Shown: one piece after another, positions 45,164-53,353 of the stretch
Position numbering within the stretch: position 1 is the first letter of the stretch
Layout of the letters: each line of letters opens with the position of its first letter
NCBI GenBank assembly: GCA_035934015.1
Contig: DASYYH010000016.1
Span: 372,001-436,000 of the forward strand
DNA: 64,000 bases
DNA from: Candidatus Acidiferrales bacterium
GTDB taxonomy: Bacteria > Acidobacteriota > Terriglobia > Acidiferrales > UBA7541
Direction: 5' to 3'
Program-made: the position numbers and the translations under genes
The notes under the pieces: model-generated
What the model saw: the letters and a program-made list of their open reading frames with translations, nothing else
What the model was told of the DNA's origin: nothing
Database searches by the model: none

Positions 45164-46669
45164 ATGAAACGACTTCCCGCCAGCTTTCTTCCGCCGATCT
45201 CGCTCGACCGCGGTAAGGAATATCCGATCTACCGCCAGTTGTACGATTGGTTCCAGCGGGCCATAGCCAATGGCCAACTCCGCCCCGGCCAACGCGTACC
45301 ATCCACCCGTGCACTTGCCGCAGAGCTGGGCGTTTCGCGAATTCCTGTTCTGAATGCGTTTGGACAGCTCCATGCGGAAGGCTACCTAGAGACATTCGCC
45401 GGCGCTGGAACTTGCGTTGCCAGTTCGATCCCTCAAGAAACAATTGGGCCGGCTCCGCGCAAGTCAGCGGGAAAGATAAGCCACTCGCCACAGAGAAAAG
45501 GAACGCGCAATATCTCCCAAGCCAACCGAGCAGTGAAATCAACCGCAGACCAGGCATGGTTGAAACTCTCCGGTGCCTTTCGAATGCACTTGCCTGCCCT
45601 CGACCACTTTCCAATGGAAATTTGGTCTCGTCTCGTAGCGCGAAACATTCGAAAAGGGAAAAAGAGTCTTATGGCCTACGGCGATGCGCTGGGCTACGCG
45701 CCGTTCCGCGAAGCTATCGCTGAGTATCTCGGCACAGTTCGCGCTGTGCGCTGCGATCCTTCGCAAGTGATGGTCACAACCGGATCCCAGCAGGGTCTGC
45801 AAATCTCTGCGAGCATCTTGTTGAATCCGGGAGATCCTGTGTGGATGGAAGAACCGGGATATCCAGGTGCTCATCAAGCGTTCGGAACCGTCGGCGCTCG
45901 CTTGATTCCTGTCTCCGTCGATGACGAAGGTCTGATTGTTGAAGAAGCCGTTCGCCGCTGCTCAAGAGCGCGGGCGGTTTACATCACTCCCTCGCATCAG
46001 TACCCGATGGGCATGACCATGAGCGCCGCACGCCGCATGCAGTTGCTCAATTGGGCGTCGCGGGTGGGCGCCTGGATCATTGAAGACGATTATGACAGCG
46101 AATATCGCTTCGGTATCCGCCCAATTGGCTCGCTCCAGGGTCTGGATTCGGATGCGCGAGTCATCTATGTGGGAACTTTCAGCAAAGTTATGTTTCCCGC
46201 ACTACGTTTGGGCTACGTGGTCGTTCCGCCGGATTTGGTGCACGCATTCTCGGTCCTTCGTGAAGCGACGGACATTTTTTCTTCCACTCTTTATCAAGCC
46301 GTGATGACCGATTTCATCAAAGAGAGCCACTTTGCCCGTCACGTTCGCAGGATGCGCAATCTTTACGCGGAGCGATGCAGCATGCTTGGGCAGTCACTCC
46401 GCACACAAATGGGAGCAATGATGGAAGTCATTAGCGCAGACGCGGGAATGCATCTGGTGGGCTTACTTCCTCCTAATTTTCACGACGTGGCGGTTTCGCA
46501 AAGGGCGGCCAAGAGCGGCATCTCCGCGATGCCTCTATCGAATTGCTATCTCAAGCGTCCATCGCCTCCCGGTCTTGTTCTCGGCTACGGCTCGACGCAC
46601 GTCGCGCAGATTCCAGATACAGTTCAAACTCTTTCCAGAATTATTCGTACGTTTGAGGGTGCATCCTGA
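45164..46669 (+). CDS. MocR/PdxR-type transcriptional regulator (GntR HTH fused to aminotransferase)
   Basis: The protein has an N-terminal GntR winged helix-turn-helix (ISLDRGKEYPIYRQLYDWFQ, ...PSTRALAAELGVSRIPVLNAFGQLHAEGYLETFAGAGT) and a C-terminal fold-type I aminotransferase-like domain of about 370 residues, with the PLP-lysine motif YVGTFSKVMFPALRLGYVV and AWIIEDDYDSEYRF (the PLP-pyridine Asp). Start: ATG 45164 (MKRLPASFLPP), 501 residues. MocR proteins typically regulate an adjacent divergent gene in response to an amino compound or PLP; the divergent operon of GTWK-domain genes is the obvious target. Confidence 0.92.
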   Translation: MKRLPASFLPPISLDRGKEYPIYRQLYDWFQRAIANGQLRPGQRVPSTRALAAELGVSRIPVLNAFGQLHAEGYLETFAGAGTCVASSIPQETIGPAPRKSAGKISHSPQRKGTRNISQANRAVKSTADQAWLKLSGAFRMHLPALDHFPMEIWSRLVARNIRKGKKSLMAYGDALGYAPFREAIAEYLGTVRAVRCDPSQVMVTTGSQQGLQISASILLNPGDPVWMEEPGYPGAHQAFGTVGARLIPVSVDDEGLIVEEAVRRCSRARAVYITPSHQYPMGMTMSAARRMQLLNWASRVGAWIIEDDYDSEYRFGIRPIGSLQGLDSDARVIYVGTFSKVMFPALRLGYVVVPPDLVHAFSVLREATDIFSSTLYQAVMTDFIKESHFARHVRRMRNLYAERCSMLGQSLRTQMGAMMEVISADAGMHLVGLLPPNFHDVAVSQRAAKSGISAMPLSNCYLKRPSPPGLVLGYGSTHVAQIPDTVQTLSRIIRTFEGAS

Positions 46670-46741
46670 TGCGACTTTAGAGTCCGCGAGGCCCTGCGTC
46701 CAAACCTGTTACTTTACCATGCAGCTCGTGGGGGAAATTCT

Positions 46742-47077
46742 TCAGTTGCGAGTCAGTGCTGCGGCTTCATCCTCGACAATATCCAAGACTGAATCGAGCC
46801 GCACCATTTTAAGGAGTTGAGAGACGCGTTTCGTTGGCGCGAAGAAGGTGCAGTTCCCGCCACACTTCTTCATCTGGCTGTACACGCGAACGAGCGAGCC
46901 GATACCGGAGCTATCCATCTCGGGCACAGAGGCGAGGTTAATAGCCATGCGGCGGACTCCGCCGTCGATCAACTCCTGCACTTGCTGGCGGAACGCTTGC
47001 TCGCTCTCGCCGAGCTTGAGCGCACCGGCGAGATCAACAATGGTAATCGGCCCTGCTTTACGAATCGAGACGGTCAA
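46742..47077 (-). CDS. STAS-domain anti-sigma factor antagonist
   Basis: This protein has a single STAS domain: ITIVDLAGALKLGESEQAFRQQVQELIDGGVRRMAINLASVPEMDSSGIGSLVRVYSQMKKCGG, read across the domain, with the phosphorylatable Ser in MDSSGIG. STAS antagonists bind HPK/serine-kinase anti-sigma factors (SpoIIAA/RsbV type). No anti-sigma kinase is in the window. I use a TTG at 47077 (TVSIRKAGPITIVDL) because GGGGG lies 6 bp upstream; an ATG at 47125 gives a longer leader. It diverges from the GAF-HlyD gene (195 bp apart) and may share a regulatory region with it. Confidence 0.82.
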   Translation of the reverse strand: MTVSIRKAGPITIVDLAGALKLGESEQAFRQQVQELIDGGVRRMAINLASVPEMDSSGIGSLVRVYSQMKKCGGNCTFFAPTKRVSQLLKMVRLDSVLDIVEDEAAALTRN

Positions 47078-47271
47078 GCAGCCCCCACGCGGTAGAAAGG
47101 TACCCGAACTTGTCCTTCCAAGCAAGAGACGGATGGACTGACAGGCTTAATGGCAACTCTCCTTGACTCCCAACATGGCTTTTGCTAGGTTTCTACCGAT
47201 TCTAAGCTCGATTTTCCTCCAATCTGCAATGCTGAGAATAAAGCACGTCCGCATCTCTCCGGGAGAGTGCC

Positions 47272-49731
47272 GTGGAACCTTCTTCCCACTTGCTTGACCT
47301 CGCGACTATTTTCTATGCCTGCCGTGACACAGAAACACTGCTGAAAACCCTTGCGGGGCGTTTAGGGACTTCCCTTGATGCGCGGGCCGTCATAGTGTGG
47401 ATCGCCGCCTGGGACAACGAGGGCGATGATGAATCGGAAACCGAAACAATTTCCGCAAAACTCCAAGCAGCTTGGTTCGCTTCTGGGGAGCGTTTCGAGC
47501 CGGTTGCCAATATGGTTTCGGAAGGCGTACTCGTGCAGGTGCTCGAAAGTGGTGAACCGCTGGAATTCTCTTCGAAATCTGAAGACGAAGACATCTTGGC
47601 GCACTTGGCCGAATCGTCGCGCGAGCGCGTGGAGGCGGAGCTTTACTGTCCATTGCCGGGACCACAGCGTTCAGCCGGAGTCGTCGAGATTCTCAATCCG
47701 CGACGCGGCAGATTCACGCCCGACGAACTGCAGTATGTGCGAGAAGTGAGCCGCCTCGCAGGGCTCGCACTGGAAAATTGCCAGGACCGCGAACGACAAG
47801 TCCATGAGCATCTTACAACGGTCGAGCGTCTGACGGCGTTGTACGACATCAGCCGCATCTTTAATTCCACGCTTGAAATGGAAGAGTTGTTGCCCGTCAT
47901 CACCGAGAAAATTCGTGACCTGTTGAATGCCTCCGCCTGCAACCTCTGGCTCGTAGATGCGGAGACGAACAGTCTTCACGCCATGCAGCAAGCCGGTGAG
48001 GACCCAACTCTGGGCGAAGGAGCACAGTGCGCGATCGGGGAAGGGGTGGTCGGCAAAGCGGCACAATTAGGTCAGCCAGTACTTGTGGAAGCTGCTTCTG
48101 AAGATGAAATGCTGGCAGAGCGGCGCAAGAATGAGACGGAAGACTTCCACTTGGAGTCGGTCATATGCTCGCCACTTCTCAAGGGCGAAGAAGTGATGGG
48201 CGCTATCGAAGTGGTCAACCGCATCGGCGGCGGTGCATTCTCGGAAGAAGATCTCTATTTTCTTTCCAACATTAGTGAGCAGGCTGCGATCGCGATAAGT
48301 AACGCCAAGCTGCTCGACGCTGAGCGTAAAGTGAGCGTTCTCGACGCGCTGCTGGGCATCAGCCGTGAGATTACCTCCACGCTGGATCTCGATCATGTGC
48401 TGCGCACGGTCGTGCAGCAGGCCTCCACGATCATCCCATTTGATCGCGGTGTGATCGGCCTTTTCGATCGCGATCGTTTCCTGCTGGGTGCGGTTTCCGG
48501 GGAAACCGAAGTACCGAAGACACTAGAAATGGACCAATTTAAGGGAGTCTTAGAATGGGCCGCGCGACAGGAAAGCGCTGTTTCCGTCGACCGCGATGAT
48601 GATGGCTGGCGATTGGATCCGCCGGAAGCCAAAGAATCAGTAGCTGCGTTCTTGGAGAATCATGGATATGCGGGTTTTTATGCGCTGCCATTGCGAGACG
48701 ATCAGGGAGCGATTGGAGCAATCGGACTGCTTAGCCAGCAGGCTGATTTTCTCGATGATGACGAACGGGAGACGCTGGCGATTCTCGGCAATCAGACGGC
48801 TGTAGCTATTCGAAACGCCCAGCTCTACCAACAAGTGCCGCTTGCCGGCTTCCTGAAACCATGGGCCGAACGCAAAGAAAAACTCTTTGCCGCGATGCCC
48901 AAAGCTCGCTGGATCGCATGGGCTTGGCGTGGTGCGATTGCTGCTGCGCTGCTTTTCATCATTCCGATGCCCATGCGCATAGGCGCAAATGCAACCGTGG
49001 TGCCGGCGGCCAGGCGCGTCGTCGCTGCCGAAGCTGGCGGGATCGTGGACCGCGTGATGGTCCATGAAGGCAGTAAGGTCAAGGCCGGAGAGTTGCTCGC
49101 GGCGCTCGATTCGAGCGCCGACCAGCTAAAGCTGGTGCAGGCGCAAACCGCACTCGCGAACGCCCAGCGCGCACTGGCGGATGCCGAATTTCGCGGAGAT
49201 CCTTCTGCGGCTGGGCAAGCACACATCGAAGTGCAGCTGCATCAGGCGGAAGTCCAGTTCGAACGCACGCGCGTGAGCGAAGCCATGCTCCTCGCGCCCA
49301 TATCCGGCATAGTGGTCACGCCCAAGGTAGAGCAGAAGGTGGGTGCGATGCTGAAGCCGGGAGATGCTTTCTGCGAACTGGTGGATCCAAGTGAGATGGC
49401 CGTCGAAATGAGCGTTCGCGAAACGGACATGCCGTTGCTGCGTGACGGGATCCCTGTGCAAATCAAGTTGAATGCGCTGCCGCTGGAAACACTTCGCGGT
49501 ACCGTGGATCGTCTCGGTGCCGTAACACGTTCGGAAAATGGTGAGCAATTTTTCGTAGTTCGAGCCGACTTCGCCAATTCTGGGTTGGCCGCGCGCGACG
49601 GCATGGTAGGCAGCGCAAAGATCCTTGCCGCAGGTGGATGGTTTTCCTCTGGATGGTTTCCATTGGGATATGTGATTTTTCGTGCGCCCTTCCGCTGGGC
49701 TTGGGAGTCAGTCTGGTCATGGCTACCGTGA
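47272..49731 (+). CDS. Fusion of three GAF domains with a HlyD-type membrane-fusion protein
   Basis: This 819-residue protein begins at a GTG (GGGAGAG upstream). Residues about 1-175, 190-350 and 360-530 each look like GAF domains (e.g. TEKIRDLLNASACNLWLVD; VICSPLLKGEEVMGAIEVVN; RGVIGLFDRDRFLLGAV). A single transmembrane helix follows (about 553-572, WRGAIAAALLFIIPMPMRIG), then a barrel-sandwich hybrid/HlyD domain (VVAAEAGGIVDRVMVHEGSKVKAGELLAAL) to the end. So cytoplasmic GAF domains are linked to a periplasmic adaptor; ligand binding could gate export. It is 19 bp from the next HlyD gene, in a three-gene operon. Confidence 0.85.
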   Translation: MEPSSHLLDLATIFYACRDTETLLKTLAGRLGTSLDARAVIVWIAAWDNEGDDESETETISAKLQAAWFASGERFEPVANMVSEGVLVQVLESGEPLEFSSKSEDEDILAHLAESSRERVEAELYCPLPGPQRSAGVVEILNPRRGRFTPDELQYVREVSRLAGLALENCQDRERQVHEHLTTVERLTALYDISRIFNSTLEMEELLPVITEKIRDLLNASACNLWLVDAETNSLHAMQQAGEDPTLGEGAQCAIGEGVVGKAAQLGQPVLVEAASEDEMLAERRKNETEDFHLESVICSPLLKGEEVMGAIEVVNRIGGGAFSEEDLYFLSNISEQAAIAISNAKLLDAERKVSVLDALLGISREITSTLDLDHVLRTVVQQASTIIPFDRGVIGLFDRDRFLLGAVSGETEVPKTLEMDQFKGVLEWAARQESAVSVDRDDDGWRLDPPEAKESVAAFLENHGYAGFYALPLRDDQGAIGAIGLLSQQADFLDDDERETLAILGNQTAVAIRNAQLYQQVPLAGFLKPWAERKEKLFAAMPKARWIAWAWRGAIAAALLFIIPMPMRIGANATVVPAARRVVAAEAGGIVDRVMVHEGSKVKAGELLAALDSSADQLKLVQAQTALANAQRALADAEFRGDPSAAGQAHIEVQLHQAEVQFERTRVSEAMLLAPISGIVVTPKVEQKVGAMLKPGDAFCELVDPSEMAVEMSVRETDMPLLRDGIPVQIKLNALPLETLRGTVDRLGAVTRSENGEQFFVVRADFANSGLAARDGMVGSAKILAAGGWFSSGWFPLGYVIFRAPFRWAWESVWSWLP

Positions 49732-49750
49732 TGCCTTGGGAGGAGACAAC

Positions 49751-50662
49751 ATGAGGCGTGCTATTTTCATTTGTGGCATGGTGCTCGCGCTTGGCGGCAC
49801 GGTAGGCTGCTCGAATCCAATTGCCGCATCGAGTCCCCCGGCGAATTCAGAAACGGCGGCAACCACTCCTCGCGCTCCGGCAGCGGAGACGCCCAAGCCG
49901 CTCAGCCTGCTAAGCATTCTTTCCGTCGAAAAGGCGGTTGACGTAACAGCGCAACGCGGTGGTGTGGTCCTCGCGACGGAAAAGGACGAGGGCAGCGTCG
50001 TTCGCACCGGAGACGAGATGGGACGGCTCGATGACAGCACCCTGCAGGCCGAGTTGCAAAAAGCCGAGTCCGATTTGCTAGTCTCACAGAATAATGTGAA
50101 ATACAAAGAGGCTGAAGAGCAGGCGAAAAATGCGCAATTACAGCGCCAGCAACTCTTGCGAGCCAGCGGTCTGAGCAGCGAAGCAGACCTTGAAGAGGCC
50201 GAGTTTGAAGCGAAGGGTGCGGCCTATGATCTCGACAGCTGGCGGCAGGCGGTCAAGAGTAATCAGGCGCAAATTCACGAGCTCCAAATCGAAATTGCCA
50301 AGACGCATATCAGCGCGCCCTTTTCAGGAGTTGTCGTCCACCGTTATATTCGTCAGGGCGAACAGGTAAACAAGAACGACAAATGTTTCCGCGTTAGCCA
50401 GTTAGCGCCCCTCCAAGTGGAATTTCAGGTGCCGGAAACCGGCGGTGTCCTTCCGCAGCCTGGTTTGGCTTTTTCTCTTCGATTGTCTGCTGGCTCCGAA
50501 CAACTCTATACCGCAAGAGTGCTCCGCGTAAGTCCCACGATCGATCCGGCGAGCGACAGCTATGACGTTGTGGGTCGCTTGACTGGCGGCAATCTGGACG
50601 GGCTGCGGCCGGGAATGTCCGTCGAGGTTTTGTGGCCTGTTAGCTCTAGGCTGGGCCGGTAG
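49751..50662 (+). CDS. HlyD-family periplasmic adaptor lipoprotein
   Basis: This 303-residue protein has a lipoprotein-type signal (MRRAIFICGMVLALGGTVGCS; Cys at residue 20), a Pro/Ala linker, then a barrel-sandwich hybrid domain (VDVTAQRGGVVLATEKDEGSVVRTGDEMGRLD), an alpha-helical hairpin (LQAELQKAESDLLVSQNNVKYKEAEEQAKNAQLQRQQ), and the closing strand (TAPFSGVVV-like ISAPFSGVVVHRYIRQGEQVNKND). The start ATG is preceded by GGAGGAG. It sits between two other HlyD-domain genes, so the unit would have three adaptors; no RND or ABC permease or TolC-like gene is in the window. Confidence 0.88.
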   Translation: MRRAIFICGMVLALGGTVGCSNPIAASSPPANSETAATTPRAPAAETPKPLSLLSILSVEKAVDVTAQRGGVVLATEKDEGSVVRTGDEMGRLDDSTLQAELQKAESDLLVSQNNVKYKEAEEQAKNAQLQRQQLLRASGLSSEADLEEAEFEAKGAAYDLDSWRQAVKSNQAQIHELQIEIAKTHISAPFSGVVVHRYIRQGEQVNKNDKCFRVSQLAPLQVEFQVPETGGVLPQPGLAFSLRLSAGSEQLYTARVLRVSPTIDPASDSYDVVGRLTGGNLDGLRPGMSVEVLWPVSSRLGR

Positions 50663-50668
50663 CCGGCC

Positions 50669-52813
50669 ATGCGCTTTGGCCCATCGGGACTGCGAGCCTC
50701 GCGAGTGCTGGCCAAAGGGCTGCACCGTCCGAAAGTTCGCTCCGATATCCGCGTAAGCCGACAAAATGTCGCCGGTGAAATCAGTTATGTGATCAAAATC
50801 AGCGAAACGGCAAGCTATAACCGCTACGGCAGCTATGAATTTGAGTTGTTGCAAGCCTTTGATGGCACGCGTACAGCAGCCGAAGCTGCCGAATACATGA
50901 ATGAACGCTACCCTGACACACCTATTGACGAAGCCACGATCTTGGATTTTTTGGAAGGCATCCCGCCCGATATGTGGGAGCGAACCGTCGGCGAGAAGAA
51001 TCTCGCTATCTTGGAGCGCCTTCGCGACGAACGCAAGAGTCGCCTCGATCAGTCCAACCTCCTTTACATAACCTTTAAGGCTTGGGATCCCGACAAGGTT
51101 CTCTCGCGCCTCGACCCGGTTCTCAGCTGGATGTACACGCGGGGTTTCATATACTTCTCGGTGGGATTGTTTTTGCTCATGCTCTGGCTTCTGTCAGGAG
51201 ACTGGAGTCGTATTGCGCATGATACCAAGGAACTCTGGAACTTCTCCGATAAGTCCGCTTATTACCTGTGGGTTTTTTGGTTGCTCATGCTGGTTATCGG
51301 GGGCATTCACGAATTCGGGCATGGGCTCACGTGCAAACATTATGGCGGCGAAGTCCATCAGATGGGATTCATGCTGATTTACCTTACGCCTGCATTTTTC
51401 ACCGACACGACCGACGTATTGATGATGGACCGCGTGGCCCCGCGCCAGTGGACTATCTTCGCGGGAATTTGGGTGGAGTTGTTGCTGTGCAGCATTTCCG
51501 CTGTAATCTGGCACTTCACACTTCCCGGCTCCACGGTCAATGGCCTGGCTTACATGATGATGCTGCTCTGTGGAATTCAGGGCACTCTGTTGAATCTCAA
51601 TCCTCTGATCAAAGCGGACGGCTACTACGCTCTCTGCCAGTACCTGCAAATCGACAATCTGCGCGAGGACTCCTTTGAATTCCTGCAAGCCTGGCTTCTC
51701 CAAAACGCTCTCCGCCGTCAGGTGGAACTCCCGGCCGCAAGCCGGCGGCAAAGAAAAATCTTCCTGACCTACTCTCTCACGGCGCTCGTTTACAGCATCA
51801 CGCTGATTACCGTGGTGCTCTTGTGGTTGAAGAATGTATGCATCAACAAGTTTGGTGCCTGGGGTTACGTCATTTTCGCCGCGGCAATTTATTTCTTTGC
51901 CCATCGGAAAATCCGGAAGCTGGCGACAAAGCTCCCCTCTTGGTGGGTAAAGGCAAAGGAGGGTTATATGGCCTGGAAACTGACGCGAAGGCAAACCGTT
52001 GGTATGGCAGTGGCCGTCGTACTGCTGACCGTGCCACCTATTCCGTCGAGGATTTCCGTGCCCTGTATCCTTGAGCCCAGCGGTCAAGCTGAGGCGCGCG
52101 CCGCAGTCTCAGGCGTTGTCCAGCAAGTGCTCGTGCGGCAAGGAGAACAAGTGCAGCAAGGGCAGGTGCTCGCGGTCTTGGAAAATCCTTTGCTGGCCTC
52201 AGCCGTGGCTGTAGACACGCAACAACTCGCCCTCGAACAGAGCCGGCTCCGCTCGGCAGAAGGGGCCGCCAATGCAGACGCGGCAGCGACGGCCAGTCGC
52301 GAAGTAACTCGGCTTGAAAAATACATGGAGATTGCCCAGCGAGAATACGCACAGCTCCAAGTCCGCGCACCGATCGCCGCGACCGTCACCACGCCCGAGC
52401 TTGCTGAAACGGTAGGAGAATATCTACCCGAAGGGGAGACTTTCTGTCATCTTTCTTCTCGCACGGAAATGCGTGTGCGCATCCTGGTGCACGATTGGGC
52501 GGCTGACGATGTGCGGCCCGGCGCGCGTTTGTTGCTGAAGGTCTCTTCTTACCCATTGAGAACTTATTCTGGCCGGGTGGATCGAATCATGCCGGCCATG
52601 GCTTCCGACCGCCCCGTCGGAGATCCTACAGCGCTCACCCGCTATGGTCAGGAGCTGGCCAACTATATGGCCGTGATCGCTGATTTACCGAATCCGGATG
52701 GCTCGCTCCGCGAAGGAATGACCGGAACAGTTAAAATCTACAGCCCTGCGCGCTCGATTGTCTGGCAGGTGGGCCGTGGCACATGGCGGTGGCTTAGGTC
52801 CCAGTTTTGGTGA
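50669..52813 (+). CDS. PqqD-like / M50 zinc metalloprotease / HlyD fusion (putative peptide export and processing protein)
   Basis: This 714-residue polytopic protein starts with a PqqD-like domain (about residues 35-100, YEFELLQAFDGTRTAAEAAEYMNERYP). A transmembrane bundle follows, with M50 motifs HEFGH at about 214-218 and NPLIKADGYY at about 311-320 (the third zinc ligand Asp), the arrangement of site-2-protease-like 'peptide zinc metalloproteases'. After more helices a HlyD adaptor domain is fused at about 470-690 (SGVVQQVLVRQGEQVQQGQVLAVLENP). M50-HlyD proteins occur next to peptide or bacteriocin biosynthesis genes such as B. subtilis yydH. The gene starts 6 bp after the adaptor lipoprotein and converges on the 44-residue peptide gene. 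Confidence 0.86.
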   Translation: MRFGPSGLRASRVLAKGLHRPKVRSDIRVSRQNVAGEISYVIKISETASYNRYGSYEFELLQAFDGTRTAAEAAEYMNERYPDTPIDEATILDFLEGIPPDMWERTVGEKNLAILERLRDERKSRLDQSNLLYITFKAWDPDKVLSRLDPVLSWMYTRGFIYFSVGLFLLMLWLLSGDWSRIAHDTKELWNFSDKSAYYLWVFWLLMLVIGGIHEFGHGLTCKHYGGEVHQMGFMLIYLTPAFFTDTTDVLMMDRVAPRQWTIFAGIWVELLLCSISAVIWHFTLPGSTVNGLAYMMMLLCGIQGTLLNLNPLIKADGYYALCQYLQIDNLREDSFEFLQAWLLQNALRRQVELPAASRRQRKIFLTYSLTALVYSITLITVVLLWLKNVCINKFGAWGYVIFAAAIYFFAHRKIRKLATKLPSWWVKAKEGYMAWKLTRRQTVGMAVAVVLLTVPPIPSRISVPCILEPSGQAEARAAVSGVVQQVLVRQGEQVQQGQVLAVLENPLLASAVAVDTQQLALEQSRLRSAEGAANADAAATASREVTRLEKYMEIAQREYAQLQVRAPIAATVTTPELAETVGEYLPEGETFCHLSSRTEMRVRILVHDWAADDVRPGARLLLKVSSYPLRTYSGRVDRIMPAMASDRPVGDPTALTRYGQELANYMAVIADLPNPDGSLREGMTGTVKIYSPARSIVWQVGRGTWRWLRSQFW

Positions 52814-52903
52814 GATCTGTCTATCACCGCGCTGGCCGCCAAGACTGCCATAGCTTAGAAACGTTTGATTGCTAAAGGTGTTTCGGGAGGACAGAAACTG
52901 CCA

Positions 52904-52929
52904 GGGCTGCTGCACCGCCGCAGCAGCCC
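52904..52929. terminator. Stem-loop between the convergent export and peptide genes
   Basis: A 10-bp perfect stem (GGGCTGCTGC / GCAGCAGCCC, loop ACCGCC) lies in the 185-bp gap between the M50 gene stop (52813) and the peptide stop (52999). It is GC-rich and could act as a bidirectional terminator, although there is no clean T-run on either strand. Nothing else is seen in this gap. Confidence 0.45.
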
Positions 52930-52998
52930 CTCAACGACTCGACTGTGGCACGTTCATGAAACCATTTGCGAGCCGCCAAAAACGACGCGGCACAGCAT

Positions 52999-53133
52999 TT
53001 AGAAGGTGCTGGGACCCCGTCGCAACGTGTTCATCTGCTTGAGCGTCTTGAACGATTTCAGAGACTTGAGTGGCTTGAGCGTCTTCACTTTTCCCAGAGC
53101 CTTACCCTTGTTCGCCGTCTTCTTGGTAGCCAT
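52999..53133 (-). CDS. 44-residue lysine-rich triplet-repeat peptide, candidate exported peptide or precursor
   Basis: The product begins MATKKTANKGKALGKV and contains consecutive triplets TLK, PLK, SLK, SFK, TLK, with less perfect QMN and TLR, then ends GPSTF. It has 11 Lys and 2 Arg and no Asp or Glu. The start ATG is preceded by GGGGAGGAAGTTAACA, a very strong ribosome binding site. At DNA level the region has a 9-bp period (CTTGAGCGT-like units). No cleavage signal or known RiPP leader is recognised. It converges on the PqqD-M50-HlyD operon and is next to a sigma-54 activator gene. Alternative: a small basic nucleoid or regulatory protein. No homology is assigned. Confidence 0.7.
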   Translation of the reverse strand: MATKKTANKGKALGKVKTLKPLKSLKSFKTLKQMNTLRRGPSTF

Positions 53134-53188
53134 TGTTAACTTCCTCCCCTTCAGATTTGCGCCCCCGTGGGCGGACACTACGAAAATA

Positions 53189-53204
53189 TGCAATCCGATG
53201 CCCA
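53189..53204 (-). promoter_or_regulatory. Sigma-54-type (-24/-12) promoter for the 44-residue peptide gene
   Basis: On the minus strand the sequence TGGGCATCGGATTGCA has GG and GC separated by exactly 10 bp, with a perfect TTGCA at -12; the -24 region is TGGGCA where consensus is TGGCAC. It lies 56 bp upstream of the peptide ATG at 53133, a distance compatible with sigma-54 promoters. The neighbouring gene encodes a sigma-54 activator. Confidence 0.55.
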
Positions 53205-53241
53205 AAAAAACGAACCGCCTCCCATCGTGAGTTCCCGCAGA

Positions 53242-53259
53242 ATCCTAACGGTTTAGGAT
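53242..53259. promoter_or_regulatory. Inverted repeat near the sigma-54 promoter, possible activator or repressor site
   Basis: A perfect 7-bp inverted repeat ATCCTAA-CGGT-TTAGGAT lies about 40 bp upstream of the -24 element of the peptide promoter and 95 bp beyond the stop of the sigma-54 activator gene. It is the right size for a dimeric factor, but sigma-54 enhancer sites usually lie about 100 bp away, so the link is loose. Confidence 0.35.
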
Positions 53260-53353
53260 GGTCCAGTACTGCCGTCGCGTTCTCGCTGGAAGTGTGGAAT
53301 TGTTGAAATTATCAACATCGGTTGAGTTTTTCATCAACCTCATGCGCTGCCTC

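Noticed and set aside
47126-47271. Sigma-54 promoter upstream of the GAF-HlyD gene
   Set aside because: TGGCAACTCTCCTTGACT lacks the correct GG-N10-GC spacing and the TTGC element, so it was not called.
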